Positions 1 to 6,272 of a DNA stretch of 41,951 bases are shown in pieces. A model generated the notes under the pieces. The model ran no database searches. It was not told where the DNA came from and worked only from the letters and a program-made list of their open reading frames with translations. Numbering within the stretch: position 1 is the first letter of the stretch; every line of letters starts with the position of its first letter. The position numbers were made by a program, and so were the translations under genes. Source of the DNA: Marihabitans asiaticum (lineage in GTDB: Bacteria; Actinomycetota; Actinomycetes; Actinomycetales; Dermatophilaceae); the NCBI RefSeq assembly GCF_007828725.1, contig NZ_VIUW01000006.1:1-41951 (forward strand), given 5' to 3'.

Positions 1-390
1 GACATCCCAGCCGCCGCGAAGATGCTCTCCGTGAGCGAGTCCACGCTTGGCCGTGCGATCCGCGCTGGCGAGATCCCGGCGTGGCGACTTGGCAAGAAGT
101 GGCGCATGTGGCGCCCGGCCGTCCTGCGCGCCGTCGTCGGCGAGGTCGCCCTCGTCCAGCACCCGCTGATCCCTGAGGGCGATCCAGAGGTCGTTGACCG
201 CACCACCGCCGCAGGGCTGCTCGGCATCACGCCAGACACCTGTGCGCTGCTGATCCGGGACGGCACGATCCCCTCGCAGCGCATCGGACCTAACTACCGG
301 ATCTGGTGGCCCGCCGTGCGACAGCTGATGATCGACGGGACGGCCACGCAGGCTCCCCCCACCGGCGACAACGAGACCGCGGCGCACTAG
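1..390 (+). CDS. Tandem excisionase-fold (MerR-like HTH) DNA-binding protein, origin-spanning
   Basis: The reading frame is open at base 1 and joins in frame to GTG 41934 across the end of the window, giving about 135 residues if the molecule is circular. It holds two copies of an excisionase/MerR-like winged helix: the first has DIPAAAKMLSVSESTLGRAI followed by G-E-I-P-A-W-R-L-G, and the second has A-A-G-L-L-G-I-T-P-D-T followed by G-T-I-P-S-Q-R-I-G. Each ends in the W-x-x-W/P-A-V strand typical of the family. No recombinase or catalytic motif is present, so a regulator or architectural DNA-binding role is inferred. It diverges from the transfer operon across a 215-bp gap with 11-bp phased repeats, a plausible target. 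It meets the convergent hydrolase gene tail to tail, overlapping by 4 bp. The family is clear; the function is inferred. Confidence 0.75.
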   Translation, partial: DIPAAAKMLSVSESTLGRAIRAGEIPAWRLGKKWRMWRPAVLRAVVGEVALVQHPLIPEGDPEVVDRTTAAGLLGITPDTCALLIRDGTIPSQRIGPNYRIWWPAVRQLMIDGTATQAPPTGDNETAAH

Positions 391-1799
391 GCCTTCCCTT
401 TTCCGATCCACGTCTGCGGATCGATCGGCTTGTCGTTGACCCGGACCTCGAAATGCAGGTGACACCCGCTCGACTCGCCGTCGCTGCCGACCTTGGCGAT
501 CTGCTGCCCCGCCTGAACCTCGTCGCCGACCCGGGCGAGCAGCCCGTTGCCGTACATATGCCCGTAGCGGGTCGTGGTCCCCTGGCCATGGTCGACCTCG
601 ATGAGGTGGCCGTATCCGCCCATCGGGCCCGCGTAGACCACGCGGCCCTTGGACGGGGCGCTAATCGCCGCGTCGCACGGAGCGCCGATGTCGATACCCG
701 CGTGCATCCGGGCGTACCCGAGCGTGGGGTGCATGCGCATGCCGAAGGGGGAGGTAATCGGGCCCTTGCTGGGCATGACCCGCTCCCCCGGGGCGGCGAA
801 GACCGAATCTGCCTCGGAGTCCATGCACGCGCTGGCCGCTGGCAGGGCGCCCGTCCCCGCGCTGCCCTGGAACGTCGCGTGGACGTGGTCTTGGTGGTTG
901 GCCGTGGGCGAGCCCCGGTTCTCCATCGGCTTCCAACCCCGGTCCGGGTACCAGCTGCGCTGCTGCCACAGCAGGTACTTCACACCGAGCTCCTCGTGGT
1001 TCTCCGTGAGGTACTGGGCCAGGGCGTCCCCCTTCGCCGTCCCGGCGTCGGTGAGGGGGACCATGAAGTCCGCCGCCAATCCCGACGGGTGGTCCGGGTA
1101 GGGGTCGTTGGGACGGTGCCCGCCGACGGTGGAGATCTTGAACTGGGGAGCGAGCACTCCGACCGCGCGGGCGGTCACGTCCCGGACGCTGCCGAGGTTG
1201 TACGCCTTGATCGTCTTGGCGGTGTCGACGTTCGTCGAGCCGGCCTCAGTGATCTGAGCCCCCTCTAAGGCGGAGACGAGCTGCTGCGCAGAGCGCCAGT
1301 GCTGCGCGTAGTGGTACGGGTCGGCGTTGCTCTGCACCCGGTGCGCGGCAAAGGTCGGAGCGAGGTCCTCCCACCCCTCGACCTCAAGGAGCGCCTTGTA
1401 GAAGTTCGTCGCGGCGCTCGAGGGGTTCATCCGGTCCTCGAGCGAGCCCCACCCGGTCGCGCGCTGCTGGAACAAGCCGCGGCTGTCCGGACCCACGGCG
1501 TCCCCCCGCTCCAGGTTGTTCAGTGTCGACTCGCCGATCGCCGTCATCACCGCGATCGTCTGCGCGTGCCGGGACAGGCCCATCTTCTTGCCCGCGTTGA
1601 CGATGAGGGCCGCGTTCTTCAGCTGCTCACCGGAGTACGGGCCAACCGAGTCGGGGAGGTTCGCGATGTTGACCACGATCCCGTCCTCGGTCGGGATGCA
1701 GCCGTCGTTTGGGCTCTCCGCCCCGCCCACGAGGAAGCTAGACGCCAGGAGGCCGCCCAGCAGAACCGCTGGCAGCCCGAGCGCGACCTTCTTGCTCAC
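387..1799 (-). CDS. Secreted three-domain peptidoglycan hydrolase (conjugation-associated)
   Basis: This 470-residue protein should cut peptidoglycan outside the membrane so the transfer apparatus can cross the thick wall. Residues about 6-26 form a signal or anchor segment. Residues about 55-180 resemble a lysozyme-like transglycosylase, with likely catalytic Glu90 in I-G-E-S-T and the G-L-F-Q-Q motif. Residues about 195-310 resemble a zinc D,D-peptidase of M15-like fold (H-P-S-G-L-A-A-D at 237-244, D-H-V-H at 304-307). Residues about 345-465 are an M23 endopeptidase with H366-x3-D370 and H-L-H at 447-449, all key residues present. It starts with GTG, overlapping the lipoprotein stop by 4 bp (GTGA), so the two are probably translationally coupled. 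Actinobacterial conjugative plasmids and ICEs commonly carry such VirB1-like proteins. The middle-domain assignment is the least certain. Confidence 0.88.
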   Translation of the reverse strand: MSKKVALGLPAVLLGGLLASSFLVGGAESPNDGCIPTEDGIVVNIANLPDSVGPYSGEQLKNAALIVNAGKKMGLSRHAQTIAVMTAIGESTLNNLERGDAVGPDSRGLFQQRATGWGSLEDRMNPSSAATNFYKALLEVEGWEDLAPTFAAHRVQSNADPYHYAQHWRSAQQLVSALEGAQITEAGSTNVDTAKTIKAYNLGSVRDVTARAVGVLAPQFKISTVGGHRPNDPYPDHPSGLAADFMVPLTDAGTAKGDALAQYLTENHEELGVKYLLWQQRSWYPDRGWKPMENRGSPTANHQDHVHATFQGSAGTGALPAASACMDSEADSVFAAPGERVMPSKGPITSPFGMRMHPTLGYARMHAGIDIGAPCDAAISAPSKGRVVYAGPMGGYGHLIEVDHGQGTTTRYGHMYGNGLLARVGDEVQAGQQIAKVGSDGESSGCHLHFEVRVNDKPIDPQTWIGKGKA

Positions 1800-2326
1800 G
1801 AGCCCCGCTCCGGCTCGATCCGTTCAGCCAGCCACGGGGCTCCCTGGCCCGTGCGCGCCATCAGGACCGTGTACTTGCCGCGATCGGTGCTGATCTCGAC
1901 CGTCGCCAGGTACGGGCTCGAATCGTCGGCGATCCGGCCCTTCCCCTTCACCTCGCGCACGGGCACCGCGGCCACGTCGACTGAGTTGTAGACCTGCCGG
2001 GCCGAGGGGGTCATCATCGGCCCCAGGTCGCGCCACCACTCCCCCTGCGAAATGTCCGGGCGGGCAAAGGCCGTCAGGACCTCCTCGGCCGCAGTGATCG
2101 CCTCTCGTCGCGCCTGCTGATCCCAGGTCGGCGACGCCACCGGAGGCGTCGTCTCGGTCATCTGCGCGTCGTTCGGGCCGGACGGCGTCGAGGTCGCCTG
2201 GGTCGAGGTGGAGGACCCTGACGACGTCGAGGACGTCGGCGGCGGATCCTCTCCCCCACTGCTGCACGCTGTCAGCACCGCGACAAGCGCGGCGCACGTC
2301 AGCGAACCCCTCCCTGCTCGGTTCAT
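1796..2326 (-). CDS. Lipoprotein, probable conjugation accessory with NTF2-like C-terminal domain
   Basis: A 176-residue protein with a short signal peptide and lipobox L-T-A-C at residues 18-21, so Cys21 should be lipidated and the mature protein anchored outside the membrane. A Ser/Thr/Pro-rich linker (about 22-60) is followed by an alpha+beta domain of about 100 residues. Its pattern (long N-terminal helix ending in a W-W-x-D-L motif, then four strands) resembles NTF2-like accessory domains of actinobacterial transfer proteins; that likeness is by eye. It ends inside the start of the hydrolase gene, suggesting coupled production of a lipoprotein and wall hydrolase. The AAGGGGG ribosome site lies 9 bp before ATG 2326. 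No enzymatic motif is visible. Confidence 0.72.
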   Translation of the reverse strand: MNRAGRGSLTCAALVAVLTACSSGGEDPPPTSSTSSGSSTSTQATSTPSGPNDAQMTETTPPVASPTWDQQARREAITAAEEVLTAFARPDISQGEWWRDLGPMMTPSARQVYNSVDVAAVPVREVKGKGRIADDSSPYLATVEISTDRGKYTVLMARTGQGAPWLAERIEPERGS

Positions 2327-2346
2327 GTGCTGCGGCCCCCTTCGGG

Positions 2347-2550
2347 CTACTGGTTGCGCTGCTCCTCCATCCAGTCGCGAACCTCAGCCGCCAAGATCAC
2401 CCAGGACGTCCCGACCTTGTAGGCCGGGATCACTCCCGATGCGAGCCACCGACGCACCGTCGGTTCACTCACACCGAAGATCTCCCCGAGCTCCTTCGTC
2501 GTCAAATGCTCGCCGTAGGGCGCAAACAGGTCGTCAAGACGACTAGCCAT
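2347..2550 (-). CDS. Small excisionase-family HTH regulator
   Basis: A 67-residue winged-helix protein. T-T-K-E-L-G-E-I-F-G-V-S-E-P-T-V-R-R-W forms the HTH, followed by the wing G-V-I-P-A-Y-K-V-G and the closing A-E-V-R-D-W-M, a standard excisionase/BldC-like domain. I chose ATG 2550 because GGGG lies 7 bp upstream; an in-frame ATG at 2562 would add M-G-L-L but has no ribosome site. It is the first gene of the minus-strand group that continues into the lipoprotein and wall hydrolase, so it probably controls that operon. No integrase exists in the window, so a true excisionase role is unlikely. The region just upstream has direct repeats of GTGAGCGC that could be its operator. Confidence 0.8.
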   Translation of the reverse strand: MASRLDDLFAPYGEHLTTKELGEIFGVSEPTVRRWLASGVIPAYKVGTSWVILAAEVRDWMEEQRNQ

Positions 2551-2582
2551 CAGCAACCCCATGTGTACGAGAAAAGCACATG

Positions 2583-2609
2583 TGAGCGCTTTGCGCTACC
2601 GTGAGCGCA
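2583..2609. promoter_or_regulatory. Direct repeats and small palindrome between divergent genes
   Basis: GTGAGCGC occurs at about 2583-2590 (last base T) and again at 2601-2608, 18 bp apart. The first copy also forms the inverted repeat AGCGC-TTT-GCGCT (2585-2597). The stretch separates the divergent HTH gene (start 2550) from the small membrane protein gene (2683). An operator for the HTH protein is inferred; no clear -10/-35 pair could be fixed. Confidence 0.4.
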
Positions 2610-2682
2610 TAGGAAGTTGTCGAGTCGAAGGCCAGCACCCCCGCACGGTATCCGCCGACCCGCCCTCATGAAGGAGCATCCG

Positions 2683-2937
2683 ATGGACGAGCTGAACGCC
2701 GTCATAGCCAACATCCCTATCGCTGGAGCGCTACTTGTCGCGCTGATGACCTTCGCCCGTCCGGTCCTGCGCCTCCTGGCGGTGGGCGTCTTCGCCGTCG
2801 GCGCCGTCATTGCCACCCAAAGCGAGGGAGCTGACCGGCTCCTCACCCTGCTCAACCTCGTTGCCGGCGTGACGCTCTGGCGGCTGGGGGCGCGACCCAG
2901 GAGGTCGTCACACCAGCCCCATCCGACACGCTCATGA
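2683..2937 (+). CDS. Small hydrophobic membrane protein of unknown function
   Basis: An 84-residue protein starting at ATG 2683, chosen because AAGGAG at 2671-2676 sits 6 bp upstream; an upstream in-frame start has no such site. It has hydrophobic segments at about 7-25, 27-44 and 53-67, separated by short charged turns (R-P-V-L-R, S-E-G-A-D-R), and an Arg/His-rich tail. It is probably an integral membrane protein with two or three spans. I do not recognise the family. It lies between a regulator and a ribbon-helix-helix gene near the replication region, which does not define its job. Confidence 0.6.
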   Translation: MDELNAVIANIPIAGALLVALMTFARPVLRLLAVGVFAVGAVIATQSEGADRLLTLLNLVAGVTLWRLGARPRRSSHQPHPTRS

Positions 2938-2945
2938 AAGATCCC

Positions 2946-2964
2946 GCACATATCTGATATGCGC
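2946..2964. promoter_or_regulatory. Probable operator palindrome upstream of the ribbon-helix-helix gene
   Basis: CATATC-T-GATATG (2949-2961) is a perfect odd palindrome, and GC/GC pairs outside one mismatch extend it to 19 bp. The TAGGTT at 2968-2973 could be an actinobacterial -10 box for transcription starting at or next to ATG 2980 (leaderless). The placement fits autorepression by the ribbon-helix-helix product; this is inference. Confidence 0.5.
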
Positions 2965-2979
2965 GGCTAGGTTCTATCT

Positions 2980-3207
2980 ATGGCTGGACGACCGAGCAAG
3001 GGCGATCGCACGCTGATGGCTGCGCGGATACCCAACGCAGCGGCAGACAGGGTCCGAATCGAGGCTGCGGCACGCGGCCAGTCCCTCTCGGAGTACATCG
3101 CTGCCGTCCTGTGCCGCGAGGTCGGTCTGCCTGACTTGGCCCCCGCCGAGAACCCCGCGAAGGACGGGGAACTCCCCCGACAGGAAGAGTGGGAGCTTAC
3201 GGGCTAA
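2980..3207 (+). CDS. Ribbon-helix-helix (CopG/Arc-like) DNA-binding protein
   Basis: A 75-residue protein. The start M-A-G-R-P-S-K-G-D-R, the strand L-M-A-A-R-I-P, helix A about 20-31 and helix B beginning S-L-S-E-Y-I-A-A-V-L match the CopG/Arc ribbon-helix-helix pattern, followed by a disordered acidic tail. Such proteins act as dimers that bind short palindromes. The candidate target CATATC-T-GATATG lies directly upstream. No ribosome site is visible and a -10-like TAGGTT ends 6 bp before the ATG, so the mRNA may be leaderless. Being the gene before the putative replication initiator, it may act in copy control. An antitoxin role is less likely because no toxin-like partner follows. Confidence 0.68.
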   Translation: MAGRPSKGDRTLMAARIPNAAADRVRIEAAARGQSLSEYIAAVLCREVGLPDLAPAENPAKDGELPRQEEWELTG

Positions 3208-3214
3208 CCCCTAA

Positions 3215-3272
3215 TCAGGGCAGTGCCCTGACATGACGAAAGCCCCGGCGGCAACCGGAGCTTCCATCGTCA
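3215..3272. terminator. 17-bp perfect palindrome plus nested stem-loop after the RHH gene
   Basis: TCAGGGCA-G-TGCCCTGA (3215-3231) is a perfect palindrome starting 8 bp after the stop codon. It is followed by a two-layer hairpin: outer TGACGA (3234-3239) with TCGTCA (3267-3272), inner AGCCCCGG (3241-3248) with CCGGAGCT (3255-3262, one mismatch). No T-run follows, which is common for actinobacterial terminators. An operator or RNA control element for the rep gene 80 bp downstream is an alternative. Confidence 0.5.
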
Positions 3273-3352
3273 AAAGCTAGGTGGGAGACCGAGCGGCAAC
3301 TCGGTGACTTCCCCGATCTGAACCACTCACCGAACCGTGAGGAGGCGGCTTT

Positions 3353-4597
3353 GTGCTGCCCACTTTAGACGACTCTGTCTCGAGATTGCCAGTCTCTGGC
3401 GAGATCTTCTCGGCGTGTCCAGGCGTCCCCACCGACTTGCGAGAGCGGCGTCGAGCCGCGCTGACTGCACGGGAGTGCCCGGACGGCCTCGGGCCGTGGG
3501 TGCAGCGGCAGTGCCTCCGTCACCCCGAGTTGCTCCCCCGCCGGCACCCCACTGACCGTGCTCGACGACGCACTGCCCGCCCCTCAGGCGTGCACTACGA
3601 GACCCCCGCCGGCGCCTACGCAGGCGTGGCCGCGTGGCGCTCACGCGAGCACTGGCTGGCCTGGGTCGTGCCCGTGGCGATCGCTGCTCACCCTGAGCTG
3701 CGTGCCGGGCTGGTCTCCGAGGACCTGCTGCGCCGCTACCTGGTGGTGCGCTCCGGCTACGCACACCGCCGCACCGGCCGGGGCGCCACCGTACGCCCGG
3801 ACACCCTCGCGAGCGTCCTCGGCGTCACCAAGCGGCAGGTCCAGAACTGCGCCCGCGTCTCCCGTGCGATCGGGCTCGAAGTCGTCATCCAGCGAGGCCG
3901 GATGCTCACCTGGGCCGAGCGGATGGAGGCATGGCGCTCCGGTTCTCACCAGAGGGGTCTGGCCACCGAGGTCGCCTTCACGACCCCGTCCGGGCTGGGG
4001 AAAACCCCTGGGGAGATTTTCACCCCCCCTAGGAGGACCAAGTCCTCCTCAAAAACTCACCTAACACCTCCCTCCCCTGACGCCGCACGCGGCGAGAAAA
4101 AGGACGCGGCTCCGCCGCGGCCACCACGAAGAGGGGCGGCTCGACGCCGAGCTGGCACCCAACTCGGTGCCGAGCTCGTCAAGATCGTCCCCTGGCTGCG
4201 CCAGGAGGCCCCCAGACGCCTCGGACCGGCCCTGGCACGCTTCGCCACCGCCCCCACGCCGTGGAGTCCCCAGGACGTCGTCCTGGCTCTCGCAGACCTC
4301 GCCAAGCGCCGCGGTCAGATCGCTCCCCTCACCGCAGACCGAATCGCCACTCGTCCCGCCGTCGTCCTCGCCGGGCTCCTCCGGCACCTCGACGTCGAGG
4401 CCGACCACCCCAGTCACACACCCTTCGTCGACCCCGCCACCCTCAAGCCCTGCCGCCGCACCGACTGCGACGGCCACGGCTGGGTCACCATCAGCGACGG
4501 CCGCGGCCGCCACGTCGTCGCCAAGTGCCCCGATTGCCCACCCGGCATCCGCGCCAACGTCGTGGACGACGGACTCGACGAGGAACCGCCGTTCTAG
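3353..4597 (+). CDS. Putative plasmid replication initiator (HTH Rep protein)
   Basis: A 414-residue protein starting at GTG 3353, 7 bp after GAGGAGG (3339-3345). The region about 95-200 (W-L-A-W-V-V-P-V-A-I-A-A-H-P-E-L-R, then V-R-P-D-T-L-A-S-V-L-G-V-T-K-R-Q-V-Q-N) contains a clear HTH and resembles HTH Rep proteins of Micrococcales plasmids, from memory. A low-complexity linker (about 215-265) holds a DNA inverted repeat. A second helical domain (about 270-345) includes I-V-P-W-L-R. The C-terminal part has a Cys pair motif (C-R-R-T-D-C-D-G-H-G-W-V and C-P-D-C) resembling half of a zinc ribbon. Position next to parBA supports a replication role. The reading stops at TAG 4595 just before what looks like decayed zinc-ribbon coding. 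Initiator function is inferred, not shown. Confidence 0.6.
   Translation: MLPTLDDSVSRLPVSGEIFSACPGVPTDLRERRRAALTARECPDGLGPWVQRQCLRHPELLPRRHPTDRARRRTARPSGVHYETPAGAYAGVAAWRSREHWLAWVVPVAIAAHPELRAGLVSEDLLRRYLVVRSGYAHRRTGRGATVRPDTLASVLGVTKRQVQNCARVSRAIGLEVVIQRGRMLTWAERMEAWRSGSHQRGLATEVAFTTPSGLGKTPGEIFTPPRRTKSSSKTHLTPPSPDAARGEKKDAAPPRPPRRGAARRRAGTQLGAELVKIVPWLRQEAPRRLGPALARFATAPTPWSPQDVVLALADLAKRRGQIAPLTADRIATRPAVVLAGLLRHLDVEADHPSHTPFVDPATLKPCRRTDCDGHGWVTISDGRGRHVVAKCPDCPPGIRANVVDDGLDEEPPF
4031..4049. repeat. Inverted repeat inside the rep linker, possible origin element
   Basis: AGGAGGAC-CAA-GTCCTCCT is a perfect 8-bp-arm inverted repeat. It sits in a locally A-rich stretch (about 4000-4060) of an otherwise GC-rich gene, next to short runs of C, G and A, and encodes an unstructured P/R/S/K linker. 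Origins placed inside rep genes are known for several plasmid families; assignment here is inference. Confidence 0.4.
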
Positions 4598-4656
4598 GCC
4601 TGCGAATGCGGCTCTCGCTACACCGGTTAGGTCGAGGGGCGGCCTGTCCGCTCTGT
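4598..4656 (+). pseudogene. Vestigial zinc-ribbon tail of the rep gene
   Basis: Directly after the rep TAG stop the same frame continues A-C-E-C-G-S-R-Y-T-G (4598-4627) and then a second TAG (4628-4630). In the frame two bases further, L-G-R-G-A-A-C-P-L-C follows (Cys codons at 4645 and 4654). Together they give C-x-C ... C-P-L-C, a zinc ribbon split by a nonsense codon and a frameshift. It may be decay, a sequencing error or coincidence. A real tail would complete the metal site begun by C-P-D-C in the annotated protein. Confidence 0.45.
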
Positions 4657-4661
4657 AACCG

Positions 4662-4684
4662 GGGTGATTCGTCACGAATCACCC
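4662..4684. promoter_or_regulatory. Dispersed 19-bp palindrome, copy 1 (upstream of parB)
   Basis: A perfect GTGATTCGTCACGAATCAC (4664-4682) whose arms extend two more G/C pairs, making 11-bp arms around a central C. It is the longest copy in the window and the only one clearly outside coding sequence. It lies 104 bp before the parB ATG. The likely role is a ParB binding site (parS or KorB-type operator). Confidence 0.75.
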
Positions 4685-4739
4685 AGGCCCAGGCTCCGAC
4701 ACGCCCACACCTCTGAGAGGTTGCGCCCACCCCCGTCCT

Positions 4740-4760
4740 GTTACATGCTTTACATGTAAC
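4740..4760. promoter_or_regulatory. Operator-like inverted repeat in the parB leader
   Basis: GTTACATG-CTTTA-CATGTAAC has perfect 8-bp arms. An overlapping palindrome TTACATGTAA (4750-4759) makes TTACATG occur twice in direct orientation, 9 bp apart. It ends 27 bp before the parB start, and TATGCA at 4762-4767 could be a -10 box. It differs from the dispersed palindrome, so a second regulator, perhaps one of the ribbon-helix-helix proteins, may act here. Confidence 0.55.
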
Positions 4761-4787
4761 GTATGCAATCGAGTGAAGGGGACGACC

Positions 4788-6272
4788 ATGGCGAAGCCAG
4801 CCAAGGGCATGTCGACCACCCTGAACCGCGCCAGGGTGGCCCCCTCGCGCAAGGGCGGCGTGGTCGAGGCGATGAAGTCGCGGGCAGCGGCGGTCGGCGA
4901 GAGTCGGATGATTCCCCTGGGTGACATCCAGCCCAACCCCGATAACCCCGCGGAGAGGTCGCGGCCGGGGGAGGGGCTGGTGGCCTCGATCCGCGCGGTC
5001 GGCGTCATCCAGGACCTGGTGCTCGTGCCGCTCGAGCTGTGGCGCGCGAATCACCCCGAGCACGAGGACGTCGTCACCGACGCTCCCTACGTCGTGCTTG
5101 CTGGGCACCGGCGACTGGCGGCCGCAGCCGCCGCCGACCGCGATGAGGTCCCGGCCCGGGTCCGGGAGGACTTCGACCCGACGACGCTGGACTCCCTCGT
5201 CGTCCACGAGAACATCCACCGGGAGGCGCTGACGCCCATCGAGGAGGCCATCGCCTACCGACGGATCATGGAGCGCCAGAGCCTCTCCCAGCGGGCCCTG
5301 GCCAAGCACACCGGGGTCTCGCAGTCGCAGATCAGCAAGAAGCTCAAGTTGCTCGAACTCCCTCCGGGACTCCAGGAAGTCGTCGGCGCGGGGCTGCTCG
5401 GCATCGAGGAGTCCGCCACCGTCCTCGACGAGGACCCCGACGTGATCCAGCTGGTCAACGAGGCCGCCGCAGCCGCCGAGGAGGAGTTCGACCTCACCGA
5501 GGCCATCACCCATGCCCGGTACGACGCGCGAGTGGAGGTCGCGCGAACCACGGCCGTCGAGCAGGCGGAGCAGCGCGGAGCGCCCTTCGTCGCCTTCGAC
5601 GAGCTCGACGCACACCTCAAGTGCGGCACTGGCAGCGCCTGGAACCACCGACTCAACGATGACAAGGCCATCGCCCAGGCCCAGGACGCGGGCACTCTCG
5701 TCGTCAGCCACAGCCACGTCGCCCCATTGGGCGGAGGAGGGAAGGTCGAGTTCTACACGACCGAGAAGCCGAAGAAGGCCCCCGCATCCAGCCGGCAGCA
5801 GGAGCAGGCCGCGAACGACACCCAGCGTCGCAAGGCCAACAAGGCCAGGCGGGCCGCTTTGCTTGACATGGTCGCCAAGTCCCCGAAAGCGGACGTCATC
5901 CGCCGAGGACTGCTCGCCTGGGCGATCAACGGCGCCAGCTGGGGCTCAGAGACCCTCCGCGTGGCCCAGCCGCTCCTGGAGCACGCCGAACTGATCCCCA
6001 CGGGACTGAACTACTGGGACATTCGCGTCCACCTCCGCACACTCGATGAGCGTGCGCAACTGCACGCCGCCTGGGTCCTGCTGATCGCCAAGCGCGACGA
6101 AGAGGTTGGACTGCCCCAGGACCATCGGAAGTGGGGACAGGTGCACCTCGAGCACTACGCCTGGCTCGCCGAGCAGGGCTACGACCCCAGCCCGTGGGAG
6201 CAGGGCAAGCTCGCCGAGGCCCGAGAGACCGTGAACGCTCAGCAGCAGGAAGAGGACACAGCCGATGACTGA
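4788..6272 (+). CDS. parB: ParB/KorB-like partition protein (CTPase-type DNA-binding protein)
   Basis: A 494-residue protein starting at ATG 4788, 6 bp after GAAGGGG. Residues about 38-150 are a ParB N-terminal (ParB/Srx) domain with the nucleotide-binding motifs G-H-R-R-L-A-A (106-112) and E-N-I-H-R-E-A-L-T-P-I-E-E-A (141-154). An HTH follows at about 166-188 (S-Q-R-A-L-A-K-H-T-G-V-S-Q-S-Q-I-S-K). The protein is longer than chromosomal ParB (about 300), with an extra C-terminal domain (about 300-490) I do not recognise. Known ParB proteins bind a palindromic parS, load as CTP-dependent clamps and stimulate ParA. The gene precedes parA, the reverse of the usual order. Its probable target is the 19-bp palindrome found ten times around the plasmid. 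A KorB-like repressor role is also plausible. Confidence 0.9.
   Translation: MAKPAKGMSTTLNRARVAPSRKGGVVEAMKSRAAAVGESRMIPLGDIQPNPDNPAERSRPGEGLVASIRAVGVIQDLVLVPLELWRANHPEHEDVVTDAPYVVLAGHRRLAAAAAADRDEVPARVREDFDPTTLDSLVVHENIHREALTPIEEAIAYRRIMERQSLSQRALAKHTGVSQSQISKKLKLLELPPGLQEVVGAGLLGIEESATVLDEDPDVIQLVNEAAAAAEEEFDLTEAITHARYDARVEVARTTAVEQAEQRGAPFVAFDELDAHLKCGTGSAWNHRLNDDKAIAQAQDAGTLVVSHSHVAPLGGGGKVEFYTTEKPKKAPASSRQQEQAANDTQRRKANKARRAALLDMVAKSPKADVIRRGLLAWAINGASWGSETLRVAQPLLEHAELIPTGLNYWDIRVHLRTLDERAQLHAAWVLLIAKRDEEVGLPQDHRKWGQVHLEHYAWLAEQGYDPSPWEQGKLAEARETVNAQQQEEDTADD

Noticed and set aside
1-2562. Excisionases implying an integrative element
   Set aside because: The HTH proteins have the excisionase fold, but no tyrosine or large serine integrase or attachment repeats are present and the ends join as a circle; regulators are more likely.
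4061-4675. 204-codon minus-strand frame opposite the rep C-terminus
   Set aside because: It is acidic and low complexity, with no ribosome site or motif; the rep frame has the HTH and Cys motifs.
4491-5717. 408-codon minus-strand frame opposite parB
   Set aside because: It is the shadow of parB; composition is Arg/Gly/Asp-rich with no motif, while parB has complete family motifs.
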